A stretch of DNA of 64,000 nucleotides from Fulvimarina sp039652615 (lineage in GTDB: Bacteria; Pseudomonadota; Alphaproteobacteria; Rhizobiales; Rhizobiaceae), in assembly GCF_039652615.1 (NCBI RefSeq), contig NZ_JBDJAC010000007.1, positions 1 to 64,000 of the forward strand. The letters are read 5' to 3'. Positions within the stretch are counted from its first letter, which is position 1. Every line of letters starts with the position of its first letter. The notes beneath the pieces are model-generated. The model was not told the origin of the DNA. It ran no database searches and worked only from the letters and a program-made list of their open reading frames with translations. The position numbers and the translations under genes were made by a program. Shown in pieces: positions 54,108-62,995 of this stretch.

Positions 54108-55292
54108 TCAGAGCCGCTCGACGCACATCGCAACGCCCATGCCGCCGCCGATGCAAAGGGTCGCGAGACCCTTCTTTGCGTTCCGGCGCTGCATTTCGAA
54201 GAGGAGCGTATTGAAGATGCGGTTGCCGGATGCGCCGACCGGGTGACCGATCGCGATCGCGCCGCCGTTGACGTTGACGATTTCCGGATCCCAGCCGAGA
54301 TCCTTGTTGACCGCGCAGGCCTGCGCCGCGAAGGCTTCGTTCGCCTCAACGAGATCGAGGTCCTCGGGCTTCCAGCCGGCTTTTTCCAGAGCCTTGCGGC
54401 TCGCCGGGATTGGGCCGGTTCCCATGATGGACGGATCGACACCCGCAGTCGCCCAGGAGACGATGCGCACCATCGGCGTGATGCCGCGCCGTTCCGCCTC
54501 GGACTCCGTCATGAGAACGACGGCCGCGCCGCCGTCATTGATGCCGGATGCATTCGCTGCCGTCACCGATCCTTCCTTGTCGAAGGCCGGCTTCAGCTTG
54601 GCGATGCCTTCAGCGGTCACGCCGTATTTGATGTACTCGTCGTCGGCCACCACGGTGTCTTCCTTCCGGCCCTTGACCGTGAAGGGAACGATCTCGTCCT
54701 TGAAGCGGCCGGCTTTTTGAGCGGCTTCCGCCTTGTTCTGGGATTTCGCGGCGAACTCGTCCTGCATTTCGCGGGTGATCTGCCACTGGTTCGCGACGTT
54801 CTCCGCCGTGTTGCCCATGTGATAGCCGTTGAACGCGTCCAGCAGGCCATCTTTCAGCATGGTGTCGACCAGCTTGAGGTCGCCCATCTTCTGGCCTTTG
54901 CGCAGGTGCTGGGCGTGCGGCGCGAGAGACATGGACTCCTGTCCGCCCGCGACGATGATCTTGGCGTCACCGAGGGCGATCTGCTGCATGCCGATGGCAA
55001 CGGTGCGCAGACCCGATCCGCAGAGCTGGTTGAGGCCCCAGGCGGTCGTCTCCTTCGGGCAGCCGGCAGCCATGGCAGCCTGACGCGCGGGGTTCTGCCC
55101 CTGTGCGGCGGTCAGGATCTGGCCCATGATGACCTCATCCACCTCATTGGGGTCGACCTTGGCCCGCGCAAGCGCTTCCTTGATCGCGGCGGCTCCCAGC
55201 TCGTGAGCCGGAATGCTCGAAAGACCGCCGTTGAAGGCGCCGACAGCGGTCCGGGCCGCGCCGGCGATGACGATGGATTCGGTGTTGCTCAT
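54108..55292 (-). CDS. phaA: Acetyl-CoA C-acetyltransferase (beta-ketothiolase)
   Basis: Condenses two acetyl-CoA to acetoacetyl-CoA, first step of polyhydroxybutyrate synthesis. The 394-residue thiolase has the acyl-accepting Cys91 in LNQLCGSGLR, the signature NVNGGAIAIGHPVGASG with the catalytic His, and the second Cys in ATLCIGGGMGVAM. The ATG at 55292 has GGGGAGAAG upstream. It diverges from phaR, the polymer-synthesis regulator, which supports the pha assignment over a degradative thiolase. The usual partner phaB (acetoacetyl-CoA reductase) does not follow; a terminator does. Confidence 0.94.
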   Translation of the reverse strand: MSNTESIVIAGAARTAVGAFNGGLSSIPAHELGAAAIKEALARAKVDPNEVDEVIMGQILTAAQGQNPARQAAMAAGCPKETTAWGLNQLCGSGLRTVAIGMQQIALGDAKIIVAGGQESMSLAPHAQHLRKGQKMGDLKLVDTMLKDGLLDAFNGYHMGNTAENVANQWQITREMQDEFAAKSQNKAEAAQKAGRFKDEIVPFTVKGRKEDTVVADDEYIKYGVTAEGIAKLKPAFDKEGSVTAANASGINDGGAAVVLMTESEAERRGITPMVRIVSWATAGVDPSIMGTGPIPASRKALEKAGWKPEDLDLVEANEAFAAQACAVNKDLGWDPEIVNVNGGAIAIGHPVGASGNRIFNTLLFEMQRRNAKKGLATLCIGGGMGVAMCVERL

Positions 55293-55594
55293 GCTCTTCT
55301 CCCCAGTGATTTTGAAGCCTGTCGCCGACACGTCTGACTGAGAATCGCTCGCGACAAACCGTGCTTTTCACCGGTAATTTGATAGCCGACGGCCGCAAGT
55401 CAAATGATGCGCCGCTCTCGGCGATCGACTATGTGCGGCGCACCACTCGCATTCGACTTTCGTTTCAAATCGATAATGAGCGATATGGTTTGGAAAGCGG
55501 TGCGAAATGTGCCACTCCTTAATGCAGCGCAGCGAAAATCCTGACCGCGGTTTGGATATGCGGATCAAAAATCTGTCTTTGGGGGCACGAAGGC
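55293..55594. other. Divergent phaA-phaR control region
   Basis: About 300 bases between the divergent genes. An 8-base inverted repeat, TGCGCCGC (55408-55415) and GCGGCGCA (55435-55442), is separated by 19 bases. A purine-rich GATAATGAGCGATATGG stretch near 55470 is AT-richer than its surroundings. No perfect copy of the known PhaR operator (CTGC-N3/4-GCAG) was found. Confidence 0.5.
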
Positions 55595-56173
55595 ATGGCG
55601 AAAAAGTCCGATGTGACCATCATCAAAAAATACGCCAATCGGCGCCTTTATAACACCGGAACGAGCCAGTACGTCACGCTTGAGAATCTGGCGCAGATGA
55701 TCAAGCTCAACGAGGAATTCGTCGTTCAGGACGCCAAGACCGGAGACGACATTACGCATTCGGTGCTCACCCAGATCATCTTCGAGCAGGAGTCGAAGAC
55801 CGGCCAGGCCATGATGCCGACCACATTTCTGCGCCAGCTCATCCGCTTTTACGGTGACCAGATGCAGATGGTCGTTCCAAGTTATCTCGAGCAGTCCATG
55901 TCCGCTCTGTCGCGCGAGCAGGAGCGGTTTCGCGAGACCATGACCAGCGCCGTCGGAAAGACACCGATGGAGATGATGGAAGCCCAGGTCAGGACGAACA
56001 CGGAGATGTTCCGAAAGGCTATGGCGATGTTCAACCCCTTCATGGCCAATGCCGGGACCGGGTTGACGGCCATCGAGAGTGGCGAGCGTCCGGAAAATGA
56101 ACTCGAATCGATGCGAACGCAGCTGGCGGCCATGCAGGAAAAGATCGACCGTCTGACCGAGGACAAGAGCTGA
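55595..56173 (+). CDS. phaR: Polyhydroxyalkanoate synthesis regulator PhaR
   Basis: A 192-residue DNA- and polyhydroxybutyrate-binding regulator that represses granule (phasin) genes until polymer forms. The N-terminal DNA-binding domain starts MAKKSDVTIIKKYANRRLYN and contains TSQYVTLENLAQMIKLNEEFVVQDAKTGDDIT; the middle PHB-accumulation domain has QIIFEQESKTGQAMMPTTFLRQLIRFYGDQMQ; the Met/Gln-rich C-terminus (about 90-150) binds polymer. AAGG precedes the ATG. Divergent from phaA, as in other Rhizobiales. Confidence 0.95.
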   Translation: MAKKSDVTIIKKYANRRLYNTGTSQYVTLENLAQMIKLNEEFVVQDAKTGDDITHSVLTQIIFEQESKTGQAMMPTTFLRQLIRFYGDQMQMVVPSYLEQSMSALSREQERFRETMTSAVGKTPMEMMEAQVRTNTEMFRKAMAMFNPFMANAGTGLTAIESGERPENELESMRTQLAAMQEKIDRLTEDKS

Positions 56174-56246
56174 CGGCTGTTAAGCCCGGCACGTCATGGG
56201 GAGGGCAAGCCATTGAGCTCGAAGGCCAAATCCCCGACCTGTCCTG

Positions 56247-57320
56247 TCACCTGAAAAATGCGTCGACCTCGCCCGCGATTTCAGTGAGGATCTCGCCTGC
56301 GGGTCTGGCCGATGCCAGACGGGCCGATTGCCCGGCCCAGGCCTGCATTCTGTCGATATCCTGCTTGTCCGCTGCGTCCGAGCGCATCCTGGCGGTAAGG
56401 CCGCGTTGCACGGGGTAGGGCGCTGGCTCTGGGAGCGCGCCGCTTTCGATCGCCTCGACATAGCGATTTTTGACCGCGCGGCCCAAACGCCCGGAAAAGC
56501 CGCGCGTCAGCGCCGTCTCCGTCGCCGAGGTGGTCGCGAGTGCATCGGCCCATGCGGGGTTGAGACCTGCTTCAGGCGTGCGCAGAAAGCCCGTCCCGAT
56601 CTGCACCGCCGAAGTGCCAAGCGTCAGCGCCGCGATCGCGGTTCTGGCGTCCGCAATGCCGCCAGCCGCAACGACCGGACAGGCAACTGCATCGACGATC
56701 GCCGGCAGAAGGGCGAGCGCGCCAACGGCCTGAAATTCGGCTCTTGCGGGATCGAAGCTGCCACGGTGACCGCCCGCTTCCGCCCCTTGTGCGACAATTA
56801 CGTCTGCCCCTGCGTCTTCCGCTTGCCGTGCTTCATCGACGCCTGTCACCGTTGCGAACCAGAGAATGCCCGCCTCTCTCATGGTGCTGACGATCGTCTG
56901 GGAGGGGATCCCCATGATCGTCGAGAATCCTGTGGGCCTGGCCGCCAGGATGGCTTCGCACTGAGCGTCGAAATCCTGGATCGCGGCATCGCCGGCATTA
57001 TCAGGAACGCTGGGCCCCCACGCCGAGAGCGCTTCGCATAAACGGGCCTCGTGGTGCTCGTCACGTTGGGGTTTCGGGTCCGGAACCCAAAGATTGATGA
57101 TGTAGGGTCCGTCGGAACCGGCCCGGAAATCATCGGCCCATTTCGCGATTTGCTCGGCGCTGAGAAGGAGCGCTCCGCAGGCACCGATTCCCCCGGCATT
57201 GGCGACGGCGATCGAGAGCGCCGGCGGGCATGCGCCAGCCATCGGGGCGAGGCCGATGCAGGTCTTCGCTCCCGTCAGCGCCTTGAAGGCATCGGTTTTT
57301 GTCAGGATTTCGCGGCGCAT
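56247..57320 (-). CDS. NAD(P)H-dependent flavin oxidoreductase, nitronate monooxygenase family
   Basis: A 357-residue FMN-binding TIM barrel. The N-terminal GLAPMAGACPPALSIAVANAGGIG, VIVAQGAEAGGHRGSF (phosphate and flavin contact), CPVVAAGGIADARTAIAAL and GTSAVQIGTGFLRTPEA are class features of nitronate monooxygenases/2-nitropropane dioxygenases. Family membership is sure, but many members are not nitronate-active and are simply annotated as such. The ATG at 57320 (MRREILTKTDAF) has GGGAA about 8 bases upstream. Stands alone on the minus strand. Confidence 0.85.
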   Translation of the reverse strand: MRREILTKTDAFKALTGAKTCIGLAPMAGACPPALSIAVANAGGIGACGALLLSAEQIAKWADDFRAGSDGPYIINLWVPDPKPQRDEHHEARLCEALSAWGPSVPDNAGDAAIQDFDAQCEAILAARPTGFSTIMGIPSQTIVSTMREAGILWFATVTGVDEARQAEDAGADVIVAQGAEAGGHRGSFDPARAEFQAVGALALLPAIVDAVACPVVAAGGIADARTAIAALTLGTSAVQIGTGFLRTPEAGLNPAWADALATTSATETALTRGFSGRLGRAVKNRYVEAIESGALPEPAPYPVQRGLTARMRSDAADKQDIDRMQAWAGQSARLASARPAGEILTEIAGEVDAFFR

Positions 57321-57446
57321 GGCATTCCCGTTCCGGTCTCGTCTGTTGACGCGAAACGTATTGCGCTCGGTTCTTTTGCCAACTGAGACAAAGGACGAGG
57401 TCAAACAATCGCTGACGGGTTTTTAGCGGAGCCTAAGATTGTAAAC

Positions 57447-57480
57447 GCGAAAAGCCCGGCTACCGTTTCCGGTGCCGGGC
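57447..57480 (-). terminator. Rho-independent terminator after rpmF
   Basis: GCCCGGC (57454-57460) and GCCGGGC (57474-57480), extended inward by ACC/GGT, form a hairpin followed on the minus strand by TTTTCGCG. It is 27 bases past the rpmF stop. Confidence 0.75.
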
Positions 57481-57507
57481 GCTTTCATGCGGACGGGTCG
57501 GGACTGA

Positions 57508-57687
57508 TTAGTCCTTGACCGTCATGATCTGACGACCGCGATACATGCCGGTCTTCAGATCGATGTGGTGAGGACGGCGAAGCTCTCCCGAATTCTTGTC
57601 TTCGATGTAGGTCGGGTTCTTCAGCGCATCCGCCGAACGGCGCATTCCGCGCTTTGCCGGGGAGGTTTTTCTTTTCGGTACGGCCAT
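57508..57687 (-). CDS. rpmF: 50S ribosomal protein L32
   Basis: A 59-residue ribosomal protein of the large subunit. It begins MAVPKRKTSPAKRGMRRSADAL, continues NPTYIEDKNSGELRRPHHID and ends with MYRGRQIMTVKD. The Alphaproteobacterial form lacks the four zinc cysteines, as here. The ATG at 57687 has GGAG spaced about 7 bases. It is next to mtgA on the same strand, a neighbourhood shared by many Rhizobiales, and ends in its own terminator. Confidence 0.95.
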   Translation of the reverse strand: MAVPKRKTSPAKRGMRRSADALKNPTYIEDKNSGELRRPHHIDLKTGMYRGRQIMTVKD

Positions 57688-57952
57688 AATTCGCTCCGCT
57701 CAGTATCGGCCGTCCAGCGGGACGCAGCCCGCCACTTGTCTCGACCGAGGATGTCGTTCAACTTGTTGCCGTCGGCCCGAAGCGGGCCTTTCGGCATCCC
57801 CTATGATAAAAGCAGGAGGCTTCGCAACTCGTATGCGAACGAACCAGCTTCACCATGACGGGAAATCTCGAACGTCGCCATATCAAACCTCGCGGCATTT
57901 GCAAAGGGTTTGTCCGGCCCATGGCGAAACTGGCGGGCAGGCGGTTTACCGC

Positions 57953-58636
57953 TCAGTTCTCGGTCTTCACGCAGCCGACATAGTCTCCTGACGCGCGTGC
58001 GAGACGCTGCACACGGTCTGCCAGTGCATTCATCCGCCGGGTGGGATCGGCGGGGTTGCGTCCGGCGGGGTTCGGTAATGTCACGGTGAGAAGGGCGGCC
58101 TGCCGTGCCGTGAGATCGGCGGCAGAGCGTCCGAAATAGTGCTGGCTGGCTGCCTCGATGCCGTAGACCCCGACGTCCCACTCGGCAATGTTCAGATAGA
58201 GTTCGAGGATTCGCTCTTTCGATGCCACCAGATTGAGATAGAGCGCCAGGGGAAGCTCGATGGCTTTCCTCACATATGATCGGCCGTTCCAGAGAAACAG
58301 ATTCTTGACCGTCTGCATGGGGATCGTCGAGGCGCCGCGCGTTTCTTCCCCATCCAGGAATTCATCGACGACCGATTTCATCTCGCCCCAGTCGACGCCG
58401 TCGTGGCGGCAGAACTGGCCGTCCTCCGACATGATCACGGAATAGCGCATGACCGGCGCGATGTCTTCGAGGTCGACCCAGTCCCGCAGATAGGGACGAA
58501 AGGTGAAGTGGTCGTGCAGGATCAGCGTGGACACCGGATGGATCGCCGGGATCGTATAGATCGGCACGAGGATGATCGGCAGCACGGCCAGAAACAGCAC
58601 GACAACCGAAACGGCGATGATGATCTTGCGCAGCAT
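57953..58636 (-). CDS. mtgA: Monofunctional biosynthetic peptidoglycan transglycosylase
   Basis: Polymerises lipid II into glycan strands, anchored by one N-terminal helix (IIIAVSVVVLFLAVLPIILVP). The GT51 domain has MSEDGQFCRHDGVDW with the catalytic Glu, GASTIPMQTVKNLFLWNGRSYVRKA, SKERILELYLNIAEWDVGVYGIEAAS, and TARQAALLTVTLPNPAGRNP. The 227-residue length is normal for MtgA without a penicillin-binding domain. Divergent from the polyprenyl synthase across about 190 bases. Confidence 0.95.
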   Translation of the reverse strand: MLRKIIIAVSVVVLFLAVLPIILVPIYTIPAIHPVSTLILHDHFTFRPYLRDWVDLEDIAPVMRYSVIMSEDGQFCRHDGVDWGEMKSVVDEFLDGEETRGASTIPMQTVKNLFLWNGRSYVRKAIELPLALYLNLVASKERILELYLNIAEWDVGVYGIEAASQHYFGRSAADLTARQAALLTVTLPNPAGRNPADPTRRMNALADRVQRLARASGDYVGCVKTEN

Positions 58637-58824
58637 CTGGAGCGAACGGGCTTTCTGGCGGATCGAAACGAAGGCGGTGGCGGTTTCCAGAGCTTCGGTT
58701 TAGACGGCAGGATGGGAGACGGCAACGCTGCTCCTGCAGCCTGACCTGCTTCCGGGGCCGCTCAATGGCGAGAAAGCCACGATCCTCCCCGGGACCAAAA
58801 CGATGACCGGAAGGGACGCCGCAA

Positions 58825-59715
58825 ATGTTCGAGCAGAGCCTGGCACAAACCGCTGACAGGGTGGAAGAACGGCTGAGCGAGATCCTGTCCGGCGGTAAAG
58901 GCCATTCGGCGGGCGCTCCGGACCGGCTTTTGGCCGCGATGCGCCATGGTGCGCTTGGCGGCGGGAAGAGGCTTCGCCCCTTCCTTGTCATCGAGAGTGC
59001 GCGGCTCTTTGGGGCCGAAGGCGATTGCGTTCTCGATATCGCGTGCGCTCTGGAAGCGATCCATTGTTATTCGCTGGTCCACGACGATCTGCCGGCGATG
59101 GACGACGACGATCTGCGCCGTGGCCAGCCGACGGTCCATAAGGCTTACGACGATGCGACGGCGATTCTTGCCGGCGACAGTTTGCTGACGCTGGCCTTCG
59201 GACTGGTCGCCGGCGCGGGCGGTATTCCGGCGGAGGCGCGTATTGAGATCGTGGCCCTCCTGTCCTCCGATGCGGGCGTTGCGGGAATGGCCGGCGGTCA
59301 GGCGCTCGACCTTGCTGCCGAGCAACGCGCGTTGAGCGAGGACGAGATCGCGCGCATGCAGGCGATGAAGACCGGCGCGCTGATCGCCTTTGCCTGCGAG
59401 GGCGGCGCCATAGCGGCGTCCGCCTCGGCCGAAGACCGGAAGCGGTTGCGGCGATTCGGCGAGACGATCGGGCTCGCCTTTCAGCTCGCGGACGACCTTC
59501 TCGACGAGACGGCGGATGCCGCGCAGCTCGGCAAGGCTGCCGGCAAGGACCGTGCGCGCGGCAAGAAGACGCTTCCGGCGCTGAACGGCATCGACTGGAC
59601 GCGCGCGCGGTTGGCGGAACTCGTCGCCGAGGCCGAGGCCGAACTCGCGCCCTTCGGCGCGAAGGCGGACGTGTTGTTGGAAGCGGCCCGTTTCATCGCC
59701 AATCGCGATCGGTAG
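58825..59715 (+). CDS. ispA: Polyprenyl synthetase (farnesyl/geranylgeranyl diphosphate synthase)
   Basis: Chain-elongating prenyltransferase of isoprenoid synthesis. The 296-residue protein carries GGGKRLRPFL, the first Asp-rich motif YSLVHDDLPAMDDDDLRRG, TGALIAFACEGGA, and the second Asp-rich motif FQLADDLLDETADA. The six-Asp cluster and the two residues inserted between the first Asp pair fit type II bacterial FPP synthase. Product chain length can only be guessed; ispA is the usual assignment in Rhizobiales next to mtgA. Confidence 0.88.
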   Translation: MFEQSLAQTADRVEERLSEILSGGKGHSAGAPDRLLAAMRHGALGGGKRLRPFLVIESARLFGAEGDCVLDIACALEAIHCYSLVHDDLPAMDDDDLRRGQPTVHKAYDDATAILAGDSLLTLAFGLVAGAGGIPAEARIEIVALLSSDAGVAGMAGGQALDLAAEQRALSEDEIARMQAMKTGALIAFACEGGAIAASASAEDRKRLRRFGETIGLAFQLADDLLDETADAAQLGKAAGKDRARGKKTLPALNGIDWTRARLAELVAEAEAELAPFGAKADVLLEAARFIANRDR

Positions 59716-59817
59716 ACGCGGTTGTCCCGCGCGATGGGATCGCTGGTTTGACCTCGAAGTCTTGCTGCGCAAGAAGACGGCAACCTGCCTCCGATTCCAT
59801 CATGATACGGCTTTCCC

Positions 59818-60789
59818 ATGCTGCTTGCCCTCGGCAATTTCTCCGCTTTCATTGGACGTACCTTCGCGCTCTGGACGATTCTCTTCGCCGTTCTCGGCTT
59901 CTTCATGCCGGGCGTGTTTTCCTATTTCGTCCCGTGGATCGTCCCGCTGCTCGGCGTCATCATGTTCGGCATGGGCCTGACGATCTCGTTCGATGATCTG
60001 AAGGAAGTGGTCAGACGACCGTTCGATGTCTGTCTCGCGGTGGTGCTGCAATTCGTGATCATGCCGCTGACGGCTCTCGTGCTGACGCTGCTGATTCCCA
60101 TGTCTCCAGAAGTCGCAGCCGGCGTGATCCTCGTGGGCTGCTGCCCGGGCGGCACCTCGTCCAATGTGATGACCTATCTCGCAAAAGGCGATGTCGCGCT
60201 TTCGGTCGCCTGCACATCGGTCTCGACCCTGCTCGCGCCGATCCTGACGCCATTTCTCGTCTATATCTTCGCGAGCCAATATCTGCCGGTGGATGCCGGT
60301 GCGATGTTCGTGTCGATCCTGAAGATCGTTCTCGTGCCCGTCGTTCTGGGCATCCTGTGCCAGCGCTTCTTCGGCAAGGCTGTCCGCGCGGCGGTTTCCA
60401 TTCTGCCGCTCGTCAGCGTCGCGGGCATCGTCCTCATCATCGCAGCCGTCGTCGCGGTGAACCAGGAACGGATCGCGACCAGCGGGCTGGAGATCCTCGC
60501 TGTGGTCGCGCTGCACAACCTTATCGGCCTGGTGCTGGGCTATATGGCAGCGCGCGCGTTCTCTGTGCCCGAGCGCAAGGCCAAGACGATTTCCCTGGAG
60601 GTCGGGCTGCAGAATTCCGGGCTCGGTGCCGCGCTGGCGACAGCCCATTTTTCACCGCTTGCGGCCGTGCCGAGTGCTATCTTTTCCGTCTGGCACAATA
60701 TCTCGGGTGCCATCGCGGCGAATTATTTCGCCGGATGGGACCACGGCGAATCGTCTGATCGCGGGGGGGCGCGAACACCCGGCAGATAA
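59818..60789 (+). CDS. Bile acid:sodium symporter family protein
   Basis: A 323-residue BASS-family carrier of about ten helices. Motifs are MFGMGLTISFDDLKEVVRRP, GCCPGGTSSNVMTYLAKGDVALSVACTSVSTLLAPILTP (sodium-binding crossover) and EVGLQNSGLGAALATAHFSPLAAVPSAIFSVWHNISG. Bacterial relatives transport pantoate, pyruvate or related organic acids with sodium; the substrate here is unknown. The ATG at 59818 gives the normal start. The tail after residue 305 is polar and low-complexity. A terminator overlaps the stop codon. Confidence 0.87.
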   Translation: MLLALGNFSAFIGRTFALWTILFAVLGFFMPGVFSYFVPWIVPLLGVIMFGMGLTISFDDLKEVVRRPFDVCLAVVLQFVIMPLTALVLTLLIPMSPEVAAGVILVGCCPGGTSSNVMTYLAKGDVALSVACTSVSTLLAPILTPFLVYIFASQYLPVDAGAMFVSILKIVLVPVVLGILCQRFFGKAVRAAVSILPLVSVAGIVLIIAAVVAVNQERIATSGLEILAVVALHNLIGLVLGYMAARAFSVPERKAKTISLEVGLQNSGLGAALATAHFSPLAAVPSAIFSVWHNISGAIAANYFAGWDHGESSDRGGARTPGR

Positions 60790-60806
60790 ATTCGGCCGGT
60801 TTTTTT
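60779..60806 (+). terminator. Rho-independent terminator overlapping the BASS stop codon
   Basis: CCGGC (60779-60783) and GCCGG (60795-60799) are followed by seven T. The stem is short, but the T run is the best in the window. The TAA stop lies in the loop. Confidence 0.6.
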
Positions 60807-60834
60807 GCCTGCATCGTAAAGTCTGCTTAAGGTC

Positions 60835-60848
60835 TTGATGTGGATCAA
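60835..60848. promoter_or_regulatory. FNR/FixK-type anaerobox
   Basis: TTGATGTGGATCAA is a perfect match to TTGAT-N4-ATCAA. Its centre is about 63 bases upstream of the ATG of the universal stress protein gene at 60905, a fitting position for an activator site at about -40 of a nearby transcription start. Confidence 0.75.
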
Positions 60849-60904
60849 GAGGCAGGGTCTCCGACGGCGCTAGAATGGGGCCGTTCCAACAAGGAGATCG
60901 TGTC

Positions 60905-61813
60905 ATGAGCAGCGTGCATAAAGATCTTTCGACCTCTCAACAGAACCCGGTTCCGTCGGCCAATCGAGGAGGATTTCTCGCTGATGTCGCGGTGATCACC
61001 GACGGGTCGGACAGCGATGCGGCGGCACTTTCTTTGGCCGAGACGGTCGTGAGCGCGAGTGGAGCCCATCTGGCCGCGCTTTATTTGAACTATGTCCAAC
61101 TCGGCGCGATTCCGATGGGGCCGGGATCTTCGCTTCTTATGGAGAAGCTCCGCGAAAACGGTCATGCCGCGGGCGATGCTGTCGAGGCGGCACTGCGCAC
61201 GCGTCTCGAAGTGCAGGGCGACTCCTTCGAGTTGCGACGTTCCGAGGGTGAGATTGGCGATCTTGTTGCTGCGGCGGTCCGCATGGCCGGTGCCAGCGAT
61301 GTGGTCGTCGTCTCGGGCAGGAACGCGTTTCTCCAGCCCGGACGGAGTGTGATCGAAGCACTTCTCTTTAAAGCGGGCGCACCGGTGCTGATTGCCCCGG
61401 ACGAGGCGAAGGCTTCGCCGGATCCCACCACGTTTCCGGGCACAGTCGTCGTCGGCTGGCGCGATACGCCGGAATGCGCGCGTGCCATCAGTGGCGGGCT
61501 CCCCTTCCTCAAGCGTGCCAAATCCGTGATCCTCGTCAATGTCGCCGAATCAAATGCCGACGAGGAAAAGCACCGCGAACCCATGGCCGATGCCGCCCGC
61601 CATCTTTCAAGGCATGGTGTCTCGGTGGAAATCCGTCACATCGCCGGATGGAAGAAACCGGCAGATGCCTTGATCAATGAAGCAAAGATGGTGGGGGCGG
61701 ATATGATAATTCTCGGCGCCTACGGCCACTCACGTGTCTTCGAGGCCGTGTTCGGTGGGGTCACGCGTGAATTCCTCGAAAACACGCCACTTCCTGTCCT
61801 GTTCTCGCGCTGA
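60905..61813 (+). CDS. Universal stress protein with tandem Usp domains, FNR/FixK-controlled
   Basis: A 302-residue protein with two Usp-like halves. The first (about 25-160) has DVAVITDGSDSDAAALSLAE and ends VLIAPDE; its ATP loop is altered. The second (about 175-302) has VVVGWRDTPECARAI and the fuller nucleotide loop ILGAYGHSRVFEAVFGGVTREFLENTPLPVL. The ATG at 60905 has AAGGAG 8 bases upstream. A perfect anaerobox lies upstream, so low-oxygen induction is likely, as known for several alphaproteobacterial Usp genes. It is different from the other tandem Usp at 49525-50376. Confidence 0.87.
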   Translation: MSSVHKDLSTSQQNPVPSANRGGFLADVAVITDGSDSDAAALSLAETVVSASGAHLAALYLNYVQLGAIPMGPGSSLLMEKLRENGHAAGDAVEAALRTRLEVQGDSFELRRSEGEIGDLVAAAVRMAGASDVVVVSGRNAFLQPGRSVIEALLFKAGAPVLIAPDEAKASPDPTTFPGTVVVGWRDTPECARAISGGLPFLKRAKSVILVNVAESNADEEKHREPMADAARHLSRHGVSVEIRHIAGWKKPADALINEAKMVGADMIILGAYGHSRVFEAVFGGVTREFLENTPLPVLFSR

Positions 61814-61827
61814 ACGTCGATCGACGG

Positions 61828-62880
61828 TCAGTTCTTGACCACGATACATGACCCGCCACGCTGGCGAAGCTGGCCGCAGACGCGGCTGGCTTCGTCCCGG
61901 CTGTCGGCACCGATCCGCACCGCATAGATGCGGGCTGCGCCGCCGGCGCGCGATCTCACGACCATGGGTGCCTTGCTTCCGACGACCGAGCCGAACTGCG
62001 AGCGCACGCGGCCGAACATCTTCATGGCGACGGACCGATTGGTATGACCCGCAACCTGGACGCCCCAGGGCTGGCTGCGAACCGCGGGCGTATCCGTCGA
62101 GGCGAAGACGGCGCGGGTTTTCATGATGGGAAGATTCGCGCAGGACTCCATGAAGGTCAGCTCCTTGTCGAGCGGTCGCTTCTCCACATCACGGCCGGTC
62201 TCGAGGAACCATTCGATCGGTCGGTAGGTGATCGCATTGACATATTCGACGGTCTCATAGGGCAGGGCGCCTTGGGCGCCGCCCGCGATCCAGCCCTTCA
62301 TGCGATTGATACCGCCGTTATAGGCCGCTGCGGCGAGACCCCAATTGCCCAATTCGTTCTTGAGGTCGCGCAGATAGTGGGCGGAATGGCGTATGGCGGC
62401 TTCAAAATCGTAGGGATCGGCAAGACCGCGCTCTTTCGCGGTGTAGGGCATGAATTGCGCAATACCCTGCGCCCCGACGGGCGAGACCGCGCCCACATCG
62501 AAGCGACTTTCCTTCCAGATCAGCCGGGCGAAGAAATCCCGGTTCATCATCACCGCGTCGGCATTGTCCGCGATGACGCTGCAGATCTGCCGGGTCGTCG
62601 GGCTTTTGGCTTTTTCCGAGGTCTGCTTCGGCTCGGAAGGCGCTTTGTCGGATTTGGGCTTCGGTGGACCCTCCGGCTTCACGACAATCGCGACGTCGTT
62701 TTTGTTCGCCTCTGCATTGGGCTGAGCTTCGACAGCGGGGCGGTCGCCCGAGGATTGGACGGCTTTCGAATCGTCCTCGTTCGCGGCGAAACCATTCGCC
62801 GTAAGACCAAGGCTCAGGGCTACTCCGAGACCGATTGAGATCGTATATAGCCGCACGAGACGTGGACCCCTGATCGTCAT
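61828..62880 (-). CDS. Lytic transglycosylase with SLT domain and SPOR-like C-terminus
   Basis: A 350-residue exported murein hydrolase cleaving the glycan backbone. The signal peptide is about 1-33 (LYTISIGLGVALSLGLTANGFAA), followed by a Lys/Pro/Glu-rich spacer (about 35-95). The SLT domain (about 95-230) has the catalytic Glu124 in IWKESRFDVGAVSP, GAQGIAQFMP, and AAYNGGINRM. The last 35 residues (IYAVRIGADSRDEASRVCGQL) resemble a SPOR-type repeat and hold a likely disulfide pair (two Cys). Converges on the Usp gene with 14 bases between stops. Confidence 0.87.
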   Translation of the reverse strand: MTIRGPRLVRLYTISIGLGVALSLGLTANGFAANEDDSKAVQSSGDRPAVEAQPNAEANKNDVAIVVKPEGPPKPKSDKAPSEPKQTSEKAKSPTTRQICSVIADNADAVMMNRDFFARLIWKESRFDVGAVSPVGAQGIAQFMPYTAKERGLADPYDFEAAIRHSAHYLRDLKNELGNWGLAAAAYNGGINRMKGWIAGGAQGALPYETVEYVNAITYRPIEWFLETGRDVEKRPLDKELTFMESCANLPIMKTRAVFASTDTPAVRSQPWGVQVAGHTNRSVAMKMFGRVRSQFGSVVGSKAPMVVRSRAGGAARIYAVRIGADSRDEASRVCGQLRQRGGSCIVVKN

Positions 62881-62967
62881 TTCAAAACAGACTGTTATGG
62901 CATGGCGTCGCGGAATTTACGGCGGGGCGCAATGCCCGAAACCGACAGCTCCGCGACGTTCATTTGT

Positions 62968-62987
62968 CCGCGAACCATGGTTCGCGG
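62968..62987. repeat. 20-base perfect palindrome after the hemerythrin gene
   Basis: CCGCGAACCATGGTTCGCGG is its own reverse complement. It lies 8 bases past the hemerythrin stop. No T tract; probably a terminator-like hairpin, or a regulatory dyad for the lytic transglycosylase start about 90 bases away. Confidence 0.6.
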
Positions 62988-62995
62988 GTTGATCG

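Noticed and set aside
55293..55594. PhaR operator in the phaA-phaR gap
   Set aside because: GCAGC-rich text occurs near 55530, but no CTGC-N3/4-GCAG arrangement was found.
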